From Glutinoglossum americanum (lineage: Eukaryota > Ascomycota > Geoglossomycetes > Geoglossales > Geoglossaceae): 64,000 nucleotides of DNA. The notes under the pieces are model-generated. The model worked only from the letters and a program-made list of their open reading frames with translations. It had not been told where the DNA came from and did not search any database. The stretch covers positions 1 to 64,000 of the forward strand of contig JAGHQL010000156.1 of the NCBI GenBank assembly GCA_020080175.1, in the 5' to 3' direction. Shown one piece after another: positions 34,877-45,752 of the stretch; the first letter of the stretch is position 1, and every line of letters begins with the position of its first letter. A program made the position numbers and the translations under genes.

Positions 34877-36148
34877 TCTGAGTGAGATCGCTCTTTTTGA
34901 GAATGCAATCGATGGTTTCGGTGAAAGAGTTAGCCGGTTGACTTCTTCGCGTCGATATGAGGGGTGTAGCTGTGCGTTGACCGCGATGCTAAAAGCGTGT
35001 CAAGGGAAGCTAAAGCACAAGTTTCACAGGTTAGTGATGGGTAGCAAGTAGGAGGGGAGATGCGGCACGAGTAACTATACCGAAGATTCCGAATGCGCGT
35101 CGCGGTTGCTAGAGCCGTCCGTCGCGATAGTTTCTAGGTCAAGTTGCTGCTAAATGCACGCGCAGTGGGATGGAAAACACTGGCGACAGACCCGAGGAGA
35201 TAGTCTAAGTAAGTCTAATCTTCTTGAAAGAAGTTGGTTGCGCAGCTGCTAACAAGAGCTCCGGAAGAGTAGGGCCGCTTGTTGTTAGGAAAAAGTCCAA
35301 GGGGAAGAGAAATTGTGCTGGCAGGAAAAACGTGCTAAAGTTAACACCGGAAAAACCATTCACCCGAAAACCAGAACGGAAAGTGCAAGCCGATCTGTCA
35401 ACAACAAAAGGTATCGTGACGGAAACGAATCAACAATAGAATCTATCATTGAAAAGCCGAAACCCTTACACAAATAGTGACCAGTCCCCATCCCTTCTTT
35501 CTACGAGATTCTCGGACTAAAATCGCCTCCACGGAATTCCTGATTTGGGAGCACCCCTATATAATTTCAAGCTCGTGATATCAGACGGTCAGAAAATTAC
35601 TTACATCCTAGAGACTTCACGAGGAAAACACCCACTTAGCGCATGCTCCTTTGAGAAGCGTAATTAGTCAGAGGATACCCAGTACCCAAATGCGCGACTG
35701 AGGTGTCGCCTAACAACCCTCGTGGTAAGATCCTTATTGGATTCTGGCAGTTGTTTGATGCTATTGGGACCTTTCTAGGGGACTGCTTCTATTTGGAAGC
35801 ATCGGCTATCCGACCGTAATCTTTTTGACGCTAGCTTATCTTGCTCTGGTTTCGGTCTGATTTTCTCAATGCGATTCACGTAGCCGCACCCAACCGAGCA
35901 TACCATCACATTCTGAGTGGTTCAAGTGTGAGATCCGTTTTTTTGAAAATCTACCGAGACTCCAGGACGTGTGTATGTGCGTACATATATACCACCGTTG
36001 CCGGCCAAGAAATAACAACAGAGACTTGACGGTTGTATAGACCCAGAAGAGCTGAAAACAGATGTGCTCGGGTTTGAGGCCGCATAGCTCCGTGTCTGGC
36101 TCGAGAACCACATATAATACAGGAAGGAGTAGTACAACATATGCCTAT
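34877..36148. other. Gap between RCC1 and uL13m genes
   Basis: About 1.27 kb. The left part is the RCC1 promoter and leader, the right part the uL13m 3' UTR. Frames of 60-80 codons have no support. Confidence 0.5.
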
Positions 36149-36836
36149 TTATGTCGTCTTGGCCTCTAACAGCGTCTTCTTGACCTCCGGCAACGCTGCG
36201 ATCCTCGTCTTCCCTGCGAATTTGACAATATTCTCTTTATACGGATGTGCCAACCCCTCAAATACTATCATGCAGAAGTCAATCAGTACTTCGCCTTCAA
36301 CGGCGTTGTTAGATCACCAACCTTTCAACCTAGCCAGCCTTTTATCCCGTAATCTATTCTTCGGCAGCATGCCAGAGACAGCCTTCTTCAGAACCTCACC
36401 ACCACCCCACTTTGCAAACAAACGATCCATTGTGATCTCTTTTAGTGAACCAGGACGCGTGTTGTGACGATAATACTTCTTCTGAAAGCGCTTTTTGCCC
36501 GTCGTGTGTAGGTCATGGCAGCCCGTCGCAACGACGTAGTCTCCACAGTCCGCTGTTGGAGAAGACGAAACGCGTGTCAGCTAAAAAGCTCAACTGTATG
36601 GGAATGTTCGACGTCGGGTGTTACGAACTACTGGGGTCCCATATTGGCTTATGCTTTCCCATCAGTACGATGGCGATTCGAGATGCTATCCGACCAAGGG
36701 ACCGCGGGTCAGATCCAACATCAATGTGGTGCCATGTTCTGCTATATGCCAGGGCAGTCTAGTAGACCCAAAAAAAATGAGTTAAGATCTTAGTTCAGCA
36801 AAACTCTCCACGTACCTTTCCCACAGTTTGCGACAT
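36149..36836 (-). CDS. Mitochondrial large-subunit ribosomal protein uL13m
   Basis: Four exons: 36836-36816, 36758-36632, 36552-36322 and 36264-36149, phases 0, 1 and 1 matching throughout, giving 164 residues. The product starts MSQTVGK, then [100 protein letters not shown] and [18 protein letters not shown]. The ValMLPxNRLR block and the HTRPG-like loop are diagnostic for the L13 family; the yeast homologue is Mrpl23. It is a structural protein of the mitochondrial ribosome that binds 21S/23S-type rRNA. A cleavable presequence is not obvious, as in the yeast protein. Its start lies about 220 bases from the transposon island at 37055. Confidence 0.95.
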
Positions 36837-37054
36837 GGCGATGAACCTATCGCAGCGGCCGACAAAGGTTCAAGAACAAACAGTCAAGCCGACACAGTTT
36901 TCTACCTAAATTGATGGGTAGGCAACATCCATTGATAGATTCTACAGAGCACGAAGTTGAAACTCGCCAAAAAAAAACGCCAAGCCCCTAACACCCGAAA
37001 TATATTGTACTTCGTACTCTACGGAGGCTCACGGCAAAGGTATTCGGAGTGGCC
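36837..37054. promoter_or_regulatory. Short upstream region of uL13m
   Basis: Only 218 bases of normal-composition DNA separate the uL13m start codon from the first transposon-like sequence. The promoter must lie here or within the repeat. Confidence 0.45.
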
Positions 37055-38170
37055 GCCTAGCCTCCAGTTAAGCGACAACCTACCTGCCTCACCAAAATGC
37101 TGCCTGATCGTACTGGCCACTCAATCTCAATTACCCTTCATGCATAAGCCTTTGCTCTTCAGGAAGAGGGAATTCCTGTTGCTAGAATTAAAGAGATAAC
37201 TGGATTAGCCATATCTACAATTTATCACATAAAAAAATCAATTTTGAAAGGAGTTATAACTCTAAAGTATGCAGAGAGCTCAAAGATGAATACTTTATAG
37301 ATGTATCTTACTCTGGAAGACCTAGGATTATTACAGAAGAAAGTGCTACCAAAGTTCTAGAATTAGTGTATAAAAATAGAGAGAGAAAAGAAAAGCTAAA
37401 CTTGAATTGAATGCATTAAGTTTCATATTAATATGATTCTTGAACTGGAGGATAGTAACTATTATTGTGAGGGCTGGAGAGCTAGAGAGCTAGAAGCCTT
37501 AGTTAGAATTTTAATTAGATTTTAGTGAAGTAAAGCTTAAGTAAAATTTGAAAGGTTTAACTAAAGTCTTAACTAGAGTCTTAATTAAATTTTAATATAG
37601 TAAGGTCTAAATGGGATTTTGAATACTTTTACCATAAGTTTCTGTATCAAGGAAAGACTTGGAACTATTGTATAGAAGAATAATACTTCATCTTATGTAC
37701 ATTCAACTCAATCAGAAATTTATAAAATTTTTAATATATAATAGCTTTTGTGGCCAGGAAATTTTCTTGACCTCAATATGATTGAATTAGTTTGAGCTTA
37801 TTTTAAAAGAGTTACTATTAAAAATAAACCTTTAAAAACATGAAAAGAGATAGAAGAAGTATGAAAAAAAGTATAGAGTAACTTGAAACAGAGTAAAATT
37901 CAAGCTTAGATTAAATATATTAAGTTTTATATTGATATAGTTCTTGAACTAGAAGGTGGTAACCATTATTATAAAGGTCGAAGAGCTGAGAAACAAAAGA
38001 ATTAGCTAGAGTCTTAACTAGATTTTAATGAGGTAAAGCCTAAGTGAGATTTAAAGAGCTTAACTAAAGTCTTAACTAAAGTCTTAACTAGAGTCTTAAC
38101 TAGATTTTGATATGGTAAGGTTTAAGCAAGATTCTGAATACTTTTGCCATGAGCCTTCATAAAATATAGC
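37055..38170 (+). mobile_element. Broken Tc1/mariner-type DNA transposon fragments, RIP-like
   Basis: The left part has a terminal-type block (37055-37096) and an ATG at 37097, followed by a helix-turn-helix region readable as EEGIPVARIKEITGLAISTI, typical of Tc1-like transposases. The catalytic middle is missing. A tail of about 250 bases (37410-37660) follows, encoding the C-terminal ILELEDSNYYCEGW-like end. Then comes a second fragment (37720-38165) with WPGNFLDLNMIELV, the region around the last Asp of the DDE/D triad, ending in the same tail (LELEGGNHYYKGRRAE). The two tails differ mainly by transitions. Both fragments carry stop codons at former Trp/Gln/Arg codons and are very AT-rich, as RIP would cause. 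Neither can be active. The right border is not determined. Confidence 0.8.
37410..38165 (+). repeat. Two copies of the Tc1 3' tail
   Basis: Segments 37410-37660 and 37915-38165 align along their whole length: both start with ATTAAGTTT, pass TTCTTGAACT and contain repeated AGTCTTAACTA units, ending in AATACTTTT and CCATRAG. Inside the second copy the AAAGTCTTAACT unit is itself tandemly multiplied near 38050-38105. Confidence 0.8.
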
Positions 38171-38501
38171 AAGCATAGGCGTGAACATAATAAATTTCAT
38201 CTTGGCTAATGTACATTACTAAGTACTAAAACATGTCGCCCCCTCCTCCCATCGGAGTAACTTCTAGACTGTATTCTTTTTCTCTCTAAGTGTCTTTAAA
38301 ATTTTGGAACCATATTATTTTATAATAGGACCTGTCCTTAAGTGCTCTGAATTTTGAAAAGACTTTAATAGTTGTGATTAAACAGGGGGGGGACAGCAGA
38401 AGTAGCAATCGGTGACGTGATTAAAATGATTAATAGCATAATCAAGTGCATTCTTTTTCTTATTGCTTAGTGGTCTTCTTTGGGAGAAATAGTTCAAGAA
38501 A
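38171..38501. other. AT-rich spacer between Tc1 fragments and LTR element
   Basis: No coding signal is seen. A G8 run occurs near 38384. It may hold the unrecognised 3' end of the Tc1-like element. Confidence 0.4.
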
Positions 38502-38505
38502 GTAC

Positions 38506-38661
38506 TGTAGTGCTTGGAGCAACTTCTTGGGGTGTAGGTAGGTTGATTGTTTTAGCTATACATACATGAGGACTATATAAGAGTGGTTTGCTAAGACCTT
38601 GCAACTCGGCTCCACCGAGCTGCTCTAGACAACCATTTTAGGCCTATTCCTGGGCTCTATA
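38506..38661 (-). repeat. 3' LTR of the Ty3/Gypsy-type element
   Basis: 156 bases, collinear with the copy at 47081-47236 without gaps. I count about 16 differences, all transitions, and all with the T or A in this copy. The ends TGTAG...CTATA are imperfect inverted repeats. Confidence 0.92.
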
Positions 38662-38771
38662 GCTGCCTTCCTTCGAAACCTAACGACCTCGTAGGTTATA
38701 AAACAAGTGAACTAAAAAAATATAAGAAGTGTATATAAGTAACAAAAGAAAAATATATTATTCATGTGTAG

Positions 38772-39092
38772 TGTCAGGTTCTAGGGGGGTGCCACAGATG
38801 CTCGAGGGTCGAGGGGGTCATTCGTGGGCTCGCGAATGAGTTCTCGAGCTCAGATGGGTGTCACAGCTCAGCAGAATGTCCGGCGGGATGTCAGAGGTAG
38901 GTAGGCTAAGTAGGTGGATAGATATGAGCCACGGGGTGGCTTCTATTAGATGAACTATATATAAGAGGTATGTTGACCGATAGAAATTGAAGGATCAACT
39001 CTGTCAGTCAGAAAAGGAGCTTGAGAGCTTGGCTTAAGCACGGACCCTATACTGATCTAAGCTTACAAGCCTTGTCTTTATGTGCTGTAACA
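38772..39092. mobile_element. Solo LTR of a second retrotransposon family
   Basis: 321 bases starting TGTCAGG and ending GTAACA, bounded by the perfect 5-base target duplication TGTAG (38767-38771 and 39093-39097). A TATA-like CTATATATAAG lies near 38947. Its composition is normal, with many CpG sites, in contrast to the AT-rich element around it. It has no internal region, as expected after LTR-LTR recombination. It inserted into the larger element and is younger than most of the mutation there. Confidence 0.85.
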
Positions 39093-39098
39093 TGTAGC

Positions 39099-39938
39099 CT
39101 AGTCAGTCTCTTCTGCCTCCATGTACATCACCTCTATTTTCTCATCTGTATCCAACTCCTCTGGTTTTTCTAGCTCTACAGCATCATCATCCTTTACTTG
39201 TTTCTGTTTACCCTTGTTTTTTCTTTCTTTTCCTGGCTTTCCTTTTCTGCCATATCCAGTCAATTTCTTATGCTTCCTGTTCTTCCAAATCAGGGAGTTT
39301 TGATACGCAAAGATGTCCAAGACATTTCTTATCCCTCCTTCAATCTCCATCATATTGTGCATAATAATTCTTCCCATAAAAAATACTGCATCTTCTAGTT
39401 TAATCTCCATCACTAACCCTAGTTGCCAAAGAATCAATTTAGTACTTGTATAGCTGCCCCATCCAGTCACCACATTCAAGCCGCAGTAATAGTCCGAGAG
39501 GTCCAAGTGTGCAATTCTATCTACTATCATGTTTTGGTTGATGGCACAGGTATACTATGCTCTACATTCATTTGTAATATTTGCTAGTAAGAATGACCTA
39601 ATGCTTATGTATCGCACATACATCTCTGGCTCCAGTAGACATAAAATATCGGACAGGTACTGAAAAAGGTTACTATTGGCCTGGAACCATTCTTTGGACT
39701 TCAGTAAATTCTTAATATAGTCTTTAGTCATGTGCAACTCCTTGCTGTACATCCTTTAAAAACCCCAATATCTATTGACTGTTGTACCACGTTTATGCTC
39801 CTTGGCTTCCCTAGCCGGTATGAGAGTTTCAGTATTAGTGAGTGTCTGTGTATATTGTTTCTGTAGCTGGAAGTGATATGCTAATAGATGTCCTCGCTTG
39901 TCTTCTATCCTGAGATGTTGCGCACTAGAAGGATACAT
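39099..39938 (-). pseudogene. Dioxygenase-like frames (2OG-Fe(II), TET/JBP-like) inside the LTR element
   Basis: Three successive minus-strand frames lie between integrase and the 3' LTR. The last (143 codons, ATG at 39530) carries H8-L-D10, H58 and R68. This is an HxD motif, a distal His 48 residues on and an Arg ten residues after it: the metal and 2-oxoglutarate ligands of the double-stranded beta-helix dioxygenases. The GxxxxxxLILxQLGLxMEI and AVFFMG stretches between them fit the TET/JBP-like branch. A Lys/Arg-rich block (GYGRKGKPGKERKNKGKQKQ) and an acidic end follow. TET/JBP oxygenases modify 5-methylcytosine or thymine in DNA, and related genes are known cargo of fungal transposons. 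Whether this one was an accessory gene of the LTR element or part of a nested mobile element is open. It is a fossil and not expected to be functional. Confidence 0.6.
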
Positions 39939-40289
39939 TAGAAATTCGTGCTAATCTTGCTTGACCGTATCTGCCAGGTATTACTTTGTTACGTGCCTTC
40001 TTTCAAAGGTCTTCAAAAAGAACGGAAATTTGAATAACTTTCATATCTTGCTGTACTTTATTCTATTGGTAAAGCTGGCTTTTGACGGCGTGTCGAAGAC
40101 TCTTACCTTTGTGATCGAATCCTTGGTAAGCTTTGAGGTCACCAATAAGGTAATTCAGCCGGTTCTGAAGGTTTTTGTCTATTCCAATAATAGGGTGTGC
40201 AGTCTAAACGTATTGTGCAACCTAATAAGTATACTGTCTGGTGGGAATATAGTGTTTTATAATACCGCTGTGAGGATATGCTACTAAAG

Positions 40290-40848
40290 GTCATGATGAG
40301 TCTCCTTTATATAATGTTCGCCGCTCAATGTTCTCATCCTTTCCGGTAGTTTCCACTAACTAGACCTCATCCTGATGAAATTCCACTAGCTGCTATCCAG
40401 TTCTATAATGTTCTAAGGTATTCTGCCGTGGTGGTTAGGCTAATAGGTGAGTTTTTCTGCTGAGACCTATGCTGAGCCTTTTTGCTAAGACTTTTTGCCA
40501 AGAGGCCCTTTAATCTCCCATTCTAGATACTTAAAAAGACTTTCTTTCCTACTTTCTTTTCTTCTCTTCGTCGGTACCACAAAGTCCTTCCCTCCTGCAA
40601 ACCGGAGCTGAGTTGCTGGTAGTAAGAGGTCTTACTTATCTCGAGTATGTCTTGTTCGCTAAGTGAGGGGGTATGTTCCATGTGACAGCATGTAAAAAGC
40701 ACGGTCTGAAGGACCTTTAAACCTTCCTCCTGACTCCAGGAGTAAAACTGGGCGATCTAGCACTATCTATAGTGGAGCCCTGCTCGATTTTTCCCATATT
40801 ATCAACTTGACACCTGCTACACTTTCTCTCCACACGCAATAAGTATCT
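40290..40848 (-). other. Non-coding spacer between integrase and the dioxygenase-like frames
   Basis: About 560 bases without coding signal. On the minus strand it begins near 40687 with TGTCACATGG, an LTR-like start, and has a TATATAA box near 40305, upstream of the dioxygenase-like frames. It could be a promoter or a border of a nested insertion. No matching second terminus was found. Confidence 0.35.
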
Positions 40849-42327
40849 CTAATAATCGGAAAGGTCAATGGCCCTCTGTCCTGGAAATCTGACATAGTTC
40901 ATTGCTTCGCAAGAGTAATTAACTGTTGCTGAGGTTGAGATAAGGTCTGAGTATGCTGCTTGTGAACAATATACCTTCATGTTATCCAAGTGAATCTTTC
41001 GTAAGTTATCTTGATCTCCGTATAACTTGCAAACTATTTTGTTAATACCTCTAGGCTTGATCTCTACTAGACGATAAGGTTCGGACCATCGACTTTCCAG
41101 CTTTTTGCTTAACTGTTTCTTCATCTGATAATCCTAAAGTAATACAAGATCTCTCTCTTTTGGCTTTATCCAGACTGGGTCTCAGCTCGTCTTCATCTTC
41201 TTCTGCATTGCTGCCATATTCGCCCTTGCATTTTCTCACTGTTCATCTCTTCTCTCGATATATAACCGATATAAATGAGGTGTACTATTTTCTGGATCTT
41301 TTACTTGCACCAGTTCATCTTGCTACAGCTCTTTTAACCATGATCCCTTAGAATTATATCTGAACATGATTTCGGCAGGAGAGAAACTGTAGATCTTGAC
41401 AAGTTGGGTGTTGATAGCAAACATAGTGGACCCTGCTGATAATCTCCAGTTTTGAAATCCCTTTTCTCCATGTTGTATAATATAAGCTCTTGTCCAACTC
41501 TTTACTAACTGAACTATTCTTTCTATTAGACTCACTGATGATGGATATAATATCGGGGCATCTAAATGTTGAACACCATTCTCCTTAAAGAAGTTCTTAG
41601 CTAGTGATCCTACAAAGTGAAGTCTATTGTCAGTATAGAGGGTTCTCGGAAATCTGAAGTTTGGTACTAGAAACTCCTAGAAAAACTTGATAACGTGTTT
41701 GCCATCTGCTGCCTTGCATGATTTTACCCATGTGTATTTAAAGAAGTAGTCTATAGTGATGAGAAAATACTTTGCTTGTGTACTTTGACATAGAGGATTG
41801 ATTGGCTCTAAAAAGTCTAATCTGATCATAGCTATAGGTTCAAACTTGATGATTGGTAAAAGGCCTGTACTCTTTCGTTTCGGTCCTAATTTCTGACATA
41901 CATAACAGGTTTGGTAATATATCTCCACATTGCAGGTTCTCGTTGGCCAAAAGAAGTTTCCTATAATTTTGTCCAAGATTATAGCATTAGAGAAGTATCT
42001 ACATCCGTCATGCATCTTCTTTAATATCCCTGGTATCTGTCACCAAAGAATACACTTTACAAAAATTCTATTTCTTTCTTTTTTCAAAAGACCTTGATGT
42101 GTTAACCAATAGTTATGCGCCTTCCTTCTAATATTCTTTATCTGATTCGAACTTAAGCCCTTCTCCTTTAGTGATATCACTCCGCTTTTCAGAAAGTCAA
42201 CTATGTCACCATATTCCTTGCTTTGTTGAAACTCAGTATGTGAGTCTAGCTGTTCTACTCTCAGTACCGGCATAGCTATTCTGCTTGAATCTTCTACTGA
42301 AGGTATTATCGTATATTGTGTAGACAT
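40849..42327 (-). pseudogene. Integrase part of the LTR element
   Basis: Recognised parts are the zinc-binding N-terminal region followed by CRYFSNAIILDKI and CYVCQKLGPKRKSTGLL, the catalytic-core segment with LDFLEPI and FLITIDYFFKYTWV, and a C-terminal SRWSEPYRLVEIKPRGI typical of the end of Gypsy integrases. Broken into several frames. Confidence 0.8.
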
Positions 42328-42519
42328 TCTACTTAACCTATCTGCAATGCCAATAGTATGTGATTTTCCTAGTCGATGGTAAACTTCAAAATGATATTCA
42401 TTTAATCAGTCCTGTTATTGTATGATCCGGCTCAATGCTTCCACGCTCTTACTGAGAATGGACACTAAGGTTTGGTGATCCATATATAGCTTGACTAGAT
42501 ATTGACTTTCTATTACCAA

Positions 42520-44100
42520 CTAACACACTTCTGCTAAACAACGAACTACAGCCAGTGCTTCTCGTTCTGTATTTCCATATCGAGACTCAGTATCGGATAG
42601 CTGGAAGGATATAAATATAATAATTCGCTCCTTCTCTTGATGTTTTGATGCTGCCTCCGTGCCTTCAGACATATCATGTAATTGAAATAGAACACCTTCT
42701 ATTTCGTACTTACTAGCATCTGTTGACAAGTGATACTGCAACTCTGTGTCAGCTCCTGACATTGCATTCTCCGATATCATCTTTTTGATGTAATCAAATG
42801 ATTCTTGCTGTCAACTTGTCCACTGCCAGAGTTTTCTTCTCTACTCATGCTAAATCGACTTTCTTAGTGGTCCACCCTCTTTATTTCTAGGTAAGTCCTT
42901 CAAGACTCTTTCTTGATATGCTTCCTTCAATTATATTACATGCTCTACTCGTTCTGGAATGAAGATCCGTAGGAATGGTGTTAATCATATAAATGTATCT
43001 AGCTTGGCTCGATCCTGGGGAATAAGCCAATTCAATATCTGGTCTCGGTGCCGAACTGAGAGTCTTAAGCTATCTGGGTTTCCCATAAAGCCAACTAACT
43101 CTAAGGTCTTCACAAATACTTTTGTCTTTGACACCGATAAAGATATAGAACCAAAAACTATTCTCGGGAAGTGTTACGACTATAGCGGCCTATGTATGGC
43201 TCATGTGTGGCCTGTTATAGGCTATGGTGTTAGGGCTAACCTTTAGTATTTGGTGCGAGGCTTGCAGAGCCTTAGTGTTAAGACTACGGCTCGCTGGCAC
43301 TATGTGGCCATGCAGTGTTATGCCTATGTGTATATAACTTTTGCACATCCCACACCCTCCTTCTTCCTCTAGTTTAGTATCGTCTTAATAGAATCTACCC
43401 AATACGCCTTCCAGGCACCGGAACTGGCAATTCGTGACAGGAAGTACCTCGTATGGAGAAACTGGAATTGCAAGTTGAAGTCATTAAATCCTCCTATATG
43501 ATCATCCATAAATGGAAAAAAGCCTCCTTCTTGATAAGTGCCTATCAACAAGTCCATTCTGGGCTGAGTGTTGCTTTTTGGTAAGGATCCAAACACAAGA
43601 TCTATAAATTGTGCATAGGTATGTAATGCTCCTATTAACCCTTGTTCCATTCGAAGATAAAGATATTGACCATATGGTGTCACGAATACTGCCTTATATT
43701 CATTGCCTAGTTTTATCTTTACTACCTAGTATCCGTTAGAACTATCAATGATAAAAAAACAAGTATGCCTAGGATGAATAACTGTTTTTAAAACTTCATC
43801 GATATGGTGTATTGGGTATTGTGGCTTAATAGTGACGTCGTTGACCAGAATAAAGCAATGAACGATTCAGAGGTCTGATCTACTCTTCTTTAGTACAAAT
43901 CTTGTTCTGGCACTCCAGTCACTAGTTCTTCTAACTATTATCCTAGCCTCCTCTATCTCTGAAAATATCCTTACTGCAAACTCTCTCTCCTGTATCGTAT
44001 AGTGAAGAACTCTTGACTTTTGAGTTTTAACCTTTGGTCAAAGATCAATTGAATGATAAAGTAGATCTGTAGGCTTGATATCTTTTATTCATTTGATAAA
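42520..44100 (-). pseudogene. Reverse transcriptase and RNase H part of the LTR element
   Basis: Reverse transcriptase shows TPYGQYLYLRMEQGLIGA and the FMDDHIGGF active-site region, and RNase H shows LSTDASKYEIEGVLFQL and SDTESRYGNTEREALAVV, the usual order for Ty3/Gypsy pol. Many breaks. Confidence 0.85.
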
Positions 44101-44720
44101 ACAATCTCTCCAAGTATATAAGAGTCATCTGGCAGTTGCCTGTCACTCAGCAGTGTCTGCAGCCTCTCCTATCTCAATTCTTAAATTCTTGAACCAGTCA
44201 TCAATTTTCTCTTGAGACTCTTCTGATAGTTCTCTCTCTATAGGTCTTCACTCGACAGGAAACTTTGCTGATTGTTGCAAGACTATTGGAGTAGTAGTAG
44301 GTGTAATCTGACTCTACTGTATCCGTTCAATCTCTACTATAGAACAAACCTCATATATCTTTGGTGGTAGCTTCTTCTTTGATTTGAAGGTAATATCTTC
44401 AACTTCAATTGTTAATTCCTGTTGATCGATAATTCCTCCAGGTTTCTTACTGTACCAACCAAGTACCTGGTCCTTTGGCAGTGCTACTTTTTTCCCTCAT
44501 TGAACTCATCCTCTAGCTCTTCAATAGCATCTTCCGCCCATTCCTGTTCTAGTTCTTTCTAGGTATTCGCTCCTGGTCCTAGTCCAGTATCCAGATCTGG
44601 TTTGTCCATCTTCCTCCGTATTCCTAATGGTGTTGGCCTTACAACTATCTGAATTCTATCTTACTCAATACTGAATGTCTTATTCTTGTAATCTTCCTGA
44701 GCTCCAACTCCTTCCAACTA

Positions 44721-44951
44721 TCATCTTGATAGTAACAAATCATATGTTACCCTATTTCCTGTGACATAGGCTGTAACTGGCATCTTGACTCCTTCTACAT
44801 TTACTACAATCTCCACACATTCTTTAATTTCCACCAAATCATCACTAGCAAGCCAGATACCCCAGAGTTCCTCTGTAATCAATTGTAGCTTTGCACCAAT
44901 CTTCTGAACTGCTTCAGAGCTAATCAAATCTACAACTGCACCAGAGTTCAC
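44721..44951 (-). pseudogene. Aspartic protease part of the LTR element
   Basis: A short frame with NSGAVVDLISSEAVQKIGAK near its start and YDLLLSR near its end fits a retropepsin-type domain. It lies between gag and reverse transcriptase, as expected. Confidence 0.7.
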
Positions 44952-45752
44952 TAGTGTTCTTAAAAGGCTTCATCCGTTTATTCAAGAGGTAATATAAAAA
45001 CAATCAGGAATCTTTCCTTGTACTGACACAATCTGTGTAACGGTTGGTTCTATTATGTCTTCCTTCTTTACCACAGTAGCAGGTTCAACTCGGGGTTGTC
45101 GTGTAACTCTTTTCCGAACTTGAGAGAATTTCATATCATTTGCTAATTGTTATTATACTATAGGAGCGATGTTAAATAATTTTCGAACTTTAAGAGTAAC
45201 GTTAGTATTCAGGATTCTATTAGTATCAAATTGAGTATATCCAACCATACCACGAATAGGTGCTGGCATCTCATGTAGTTTTCTTCTGATAGGAGCTTGT
45301 TGCCCTACTTCTTCTTCTCGTCATCGTACCTTTTTAGTATTTCATCATTGAAGTTCTTGTAACTGCGATGCTAATTGAGATTCAATAGCTCATTGCTCTT
45401 CTGGGTTTCTTATCGTATCTGGTAAATTATCTCGCATCTCCTTATCTGATCTTGAAGGTCCTTGGCTTTCTATAGTTTACTACCTTTAAATAATTCGAGA
45501 TGGCTGTCAATTTGTTGTCCTTTGTGGTCCATCTGGATATGGAATACTTCTCTGTATTGTCATCAGTTGTCGAGTTGCTGGTGTTGCCATTGCTTATTGT
45601 TGTTTTTCTGAAAGTATGTAATCTGGTGATAAACGCTCAGGTATTATTATACTTGTAGTAAAACTAACTTGCCGAAGAGGAGGTTGTTGAGTTGATGTGG
45701 ATATAGTCATGGTGTTCTATACATTCGATTGACTAGCTCCAGTTCTTTGTCT

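Noticed and set aside
34353-35051. 232-codon plus-strand hydrophobic frame
   Set aside because: It is the reverse complement of the Lys/Ala-rich tail of RCC1, which gives Phe/Val-rich sequence by codon complementarity.
36141-36467. 108-codon plus-strand frame
   Set aside because: Antisense to exons 3 and 4 of uL13m, which is certain.
39961-40287. 108-codon plus-strand frame inside the LTR element
   Set aside because: AT-rich hydrophobic frame opposite to the element's coding strand; probably chance.
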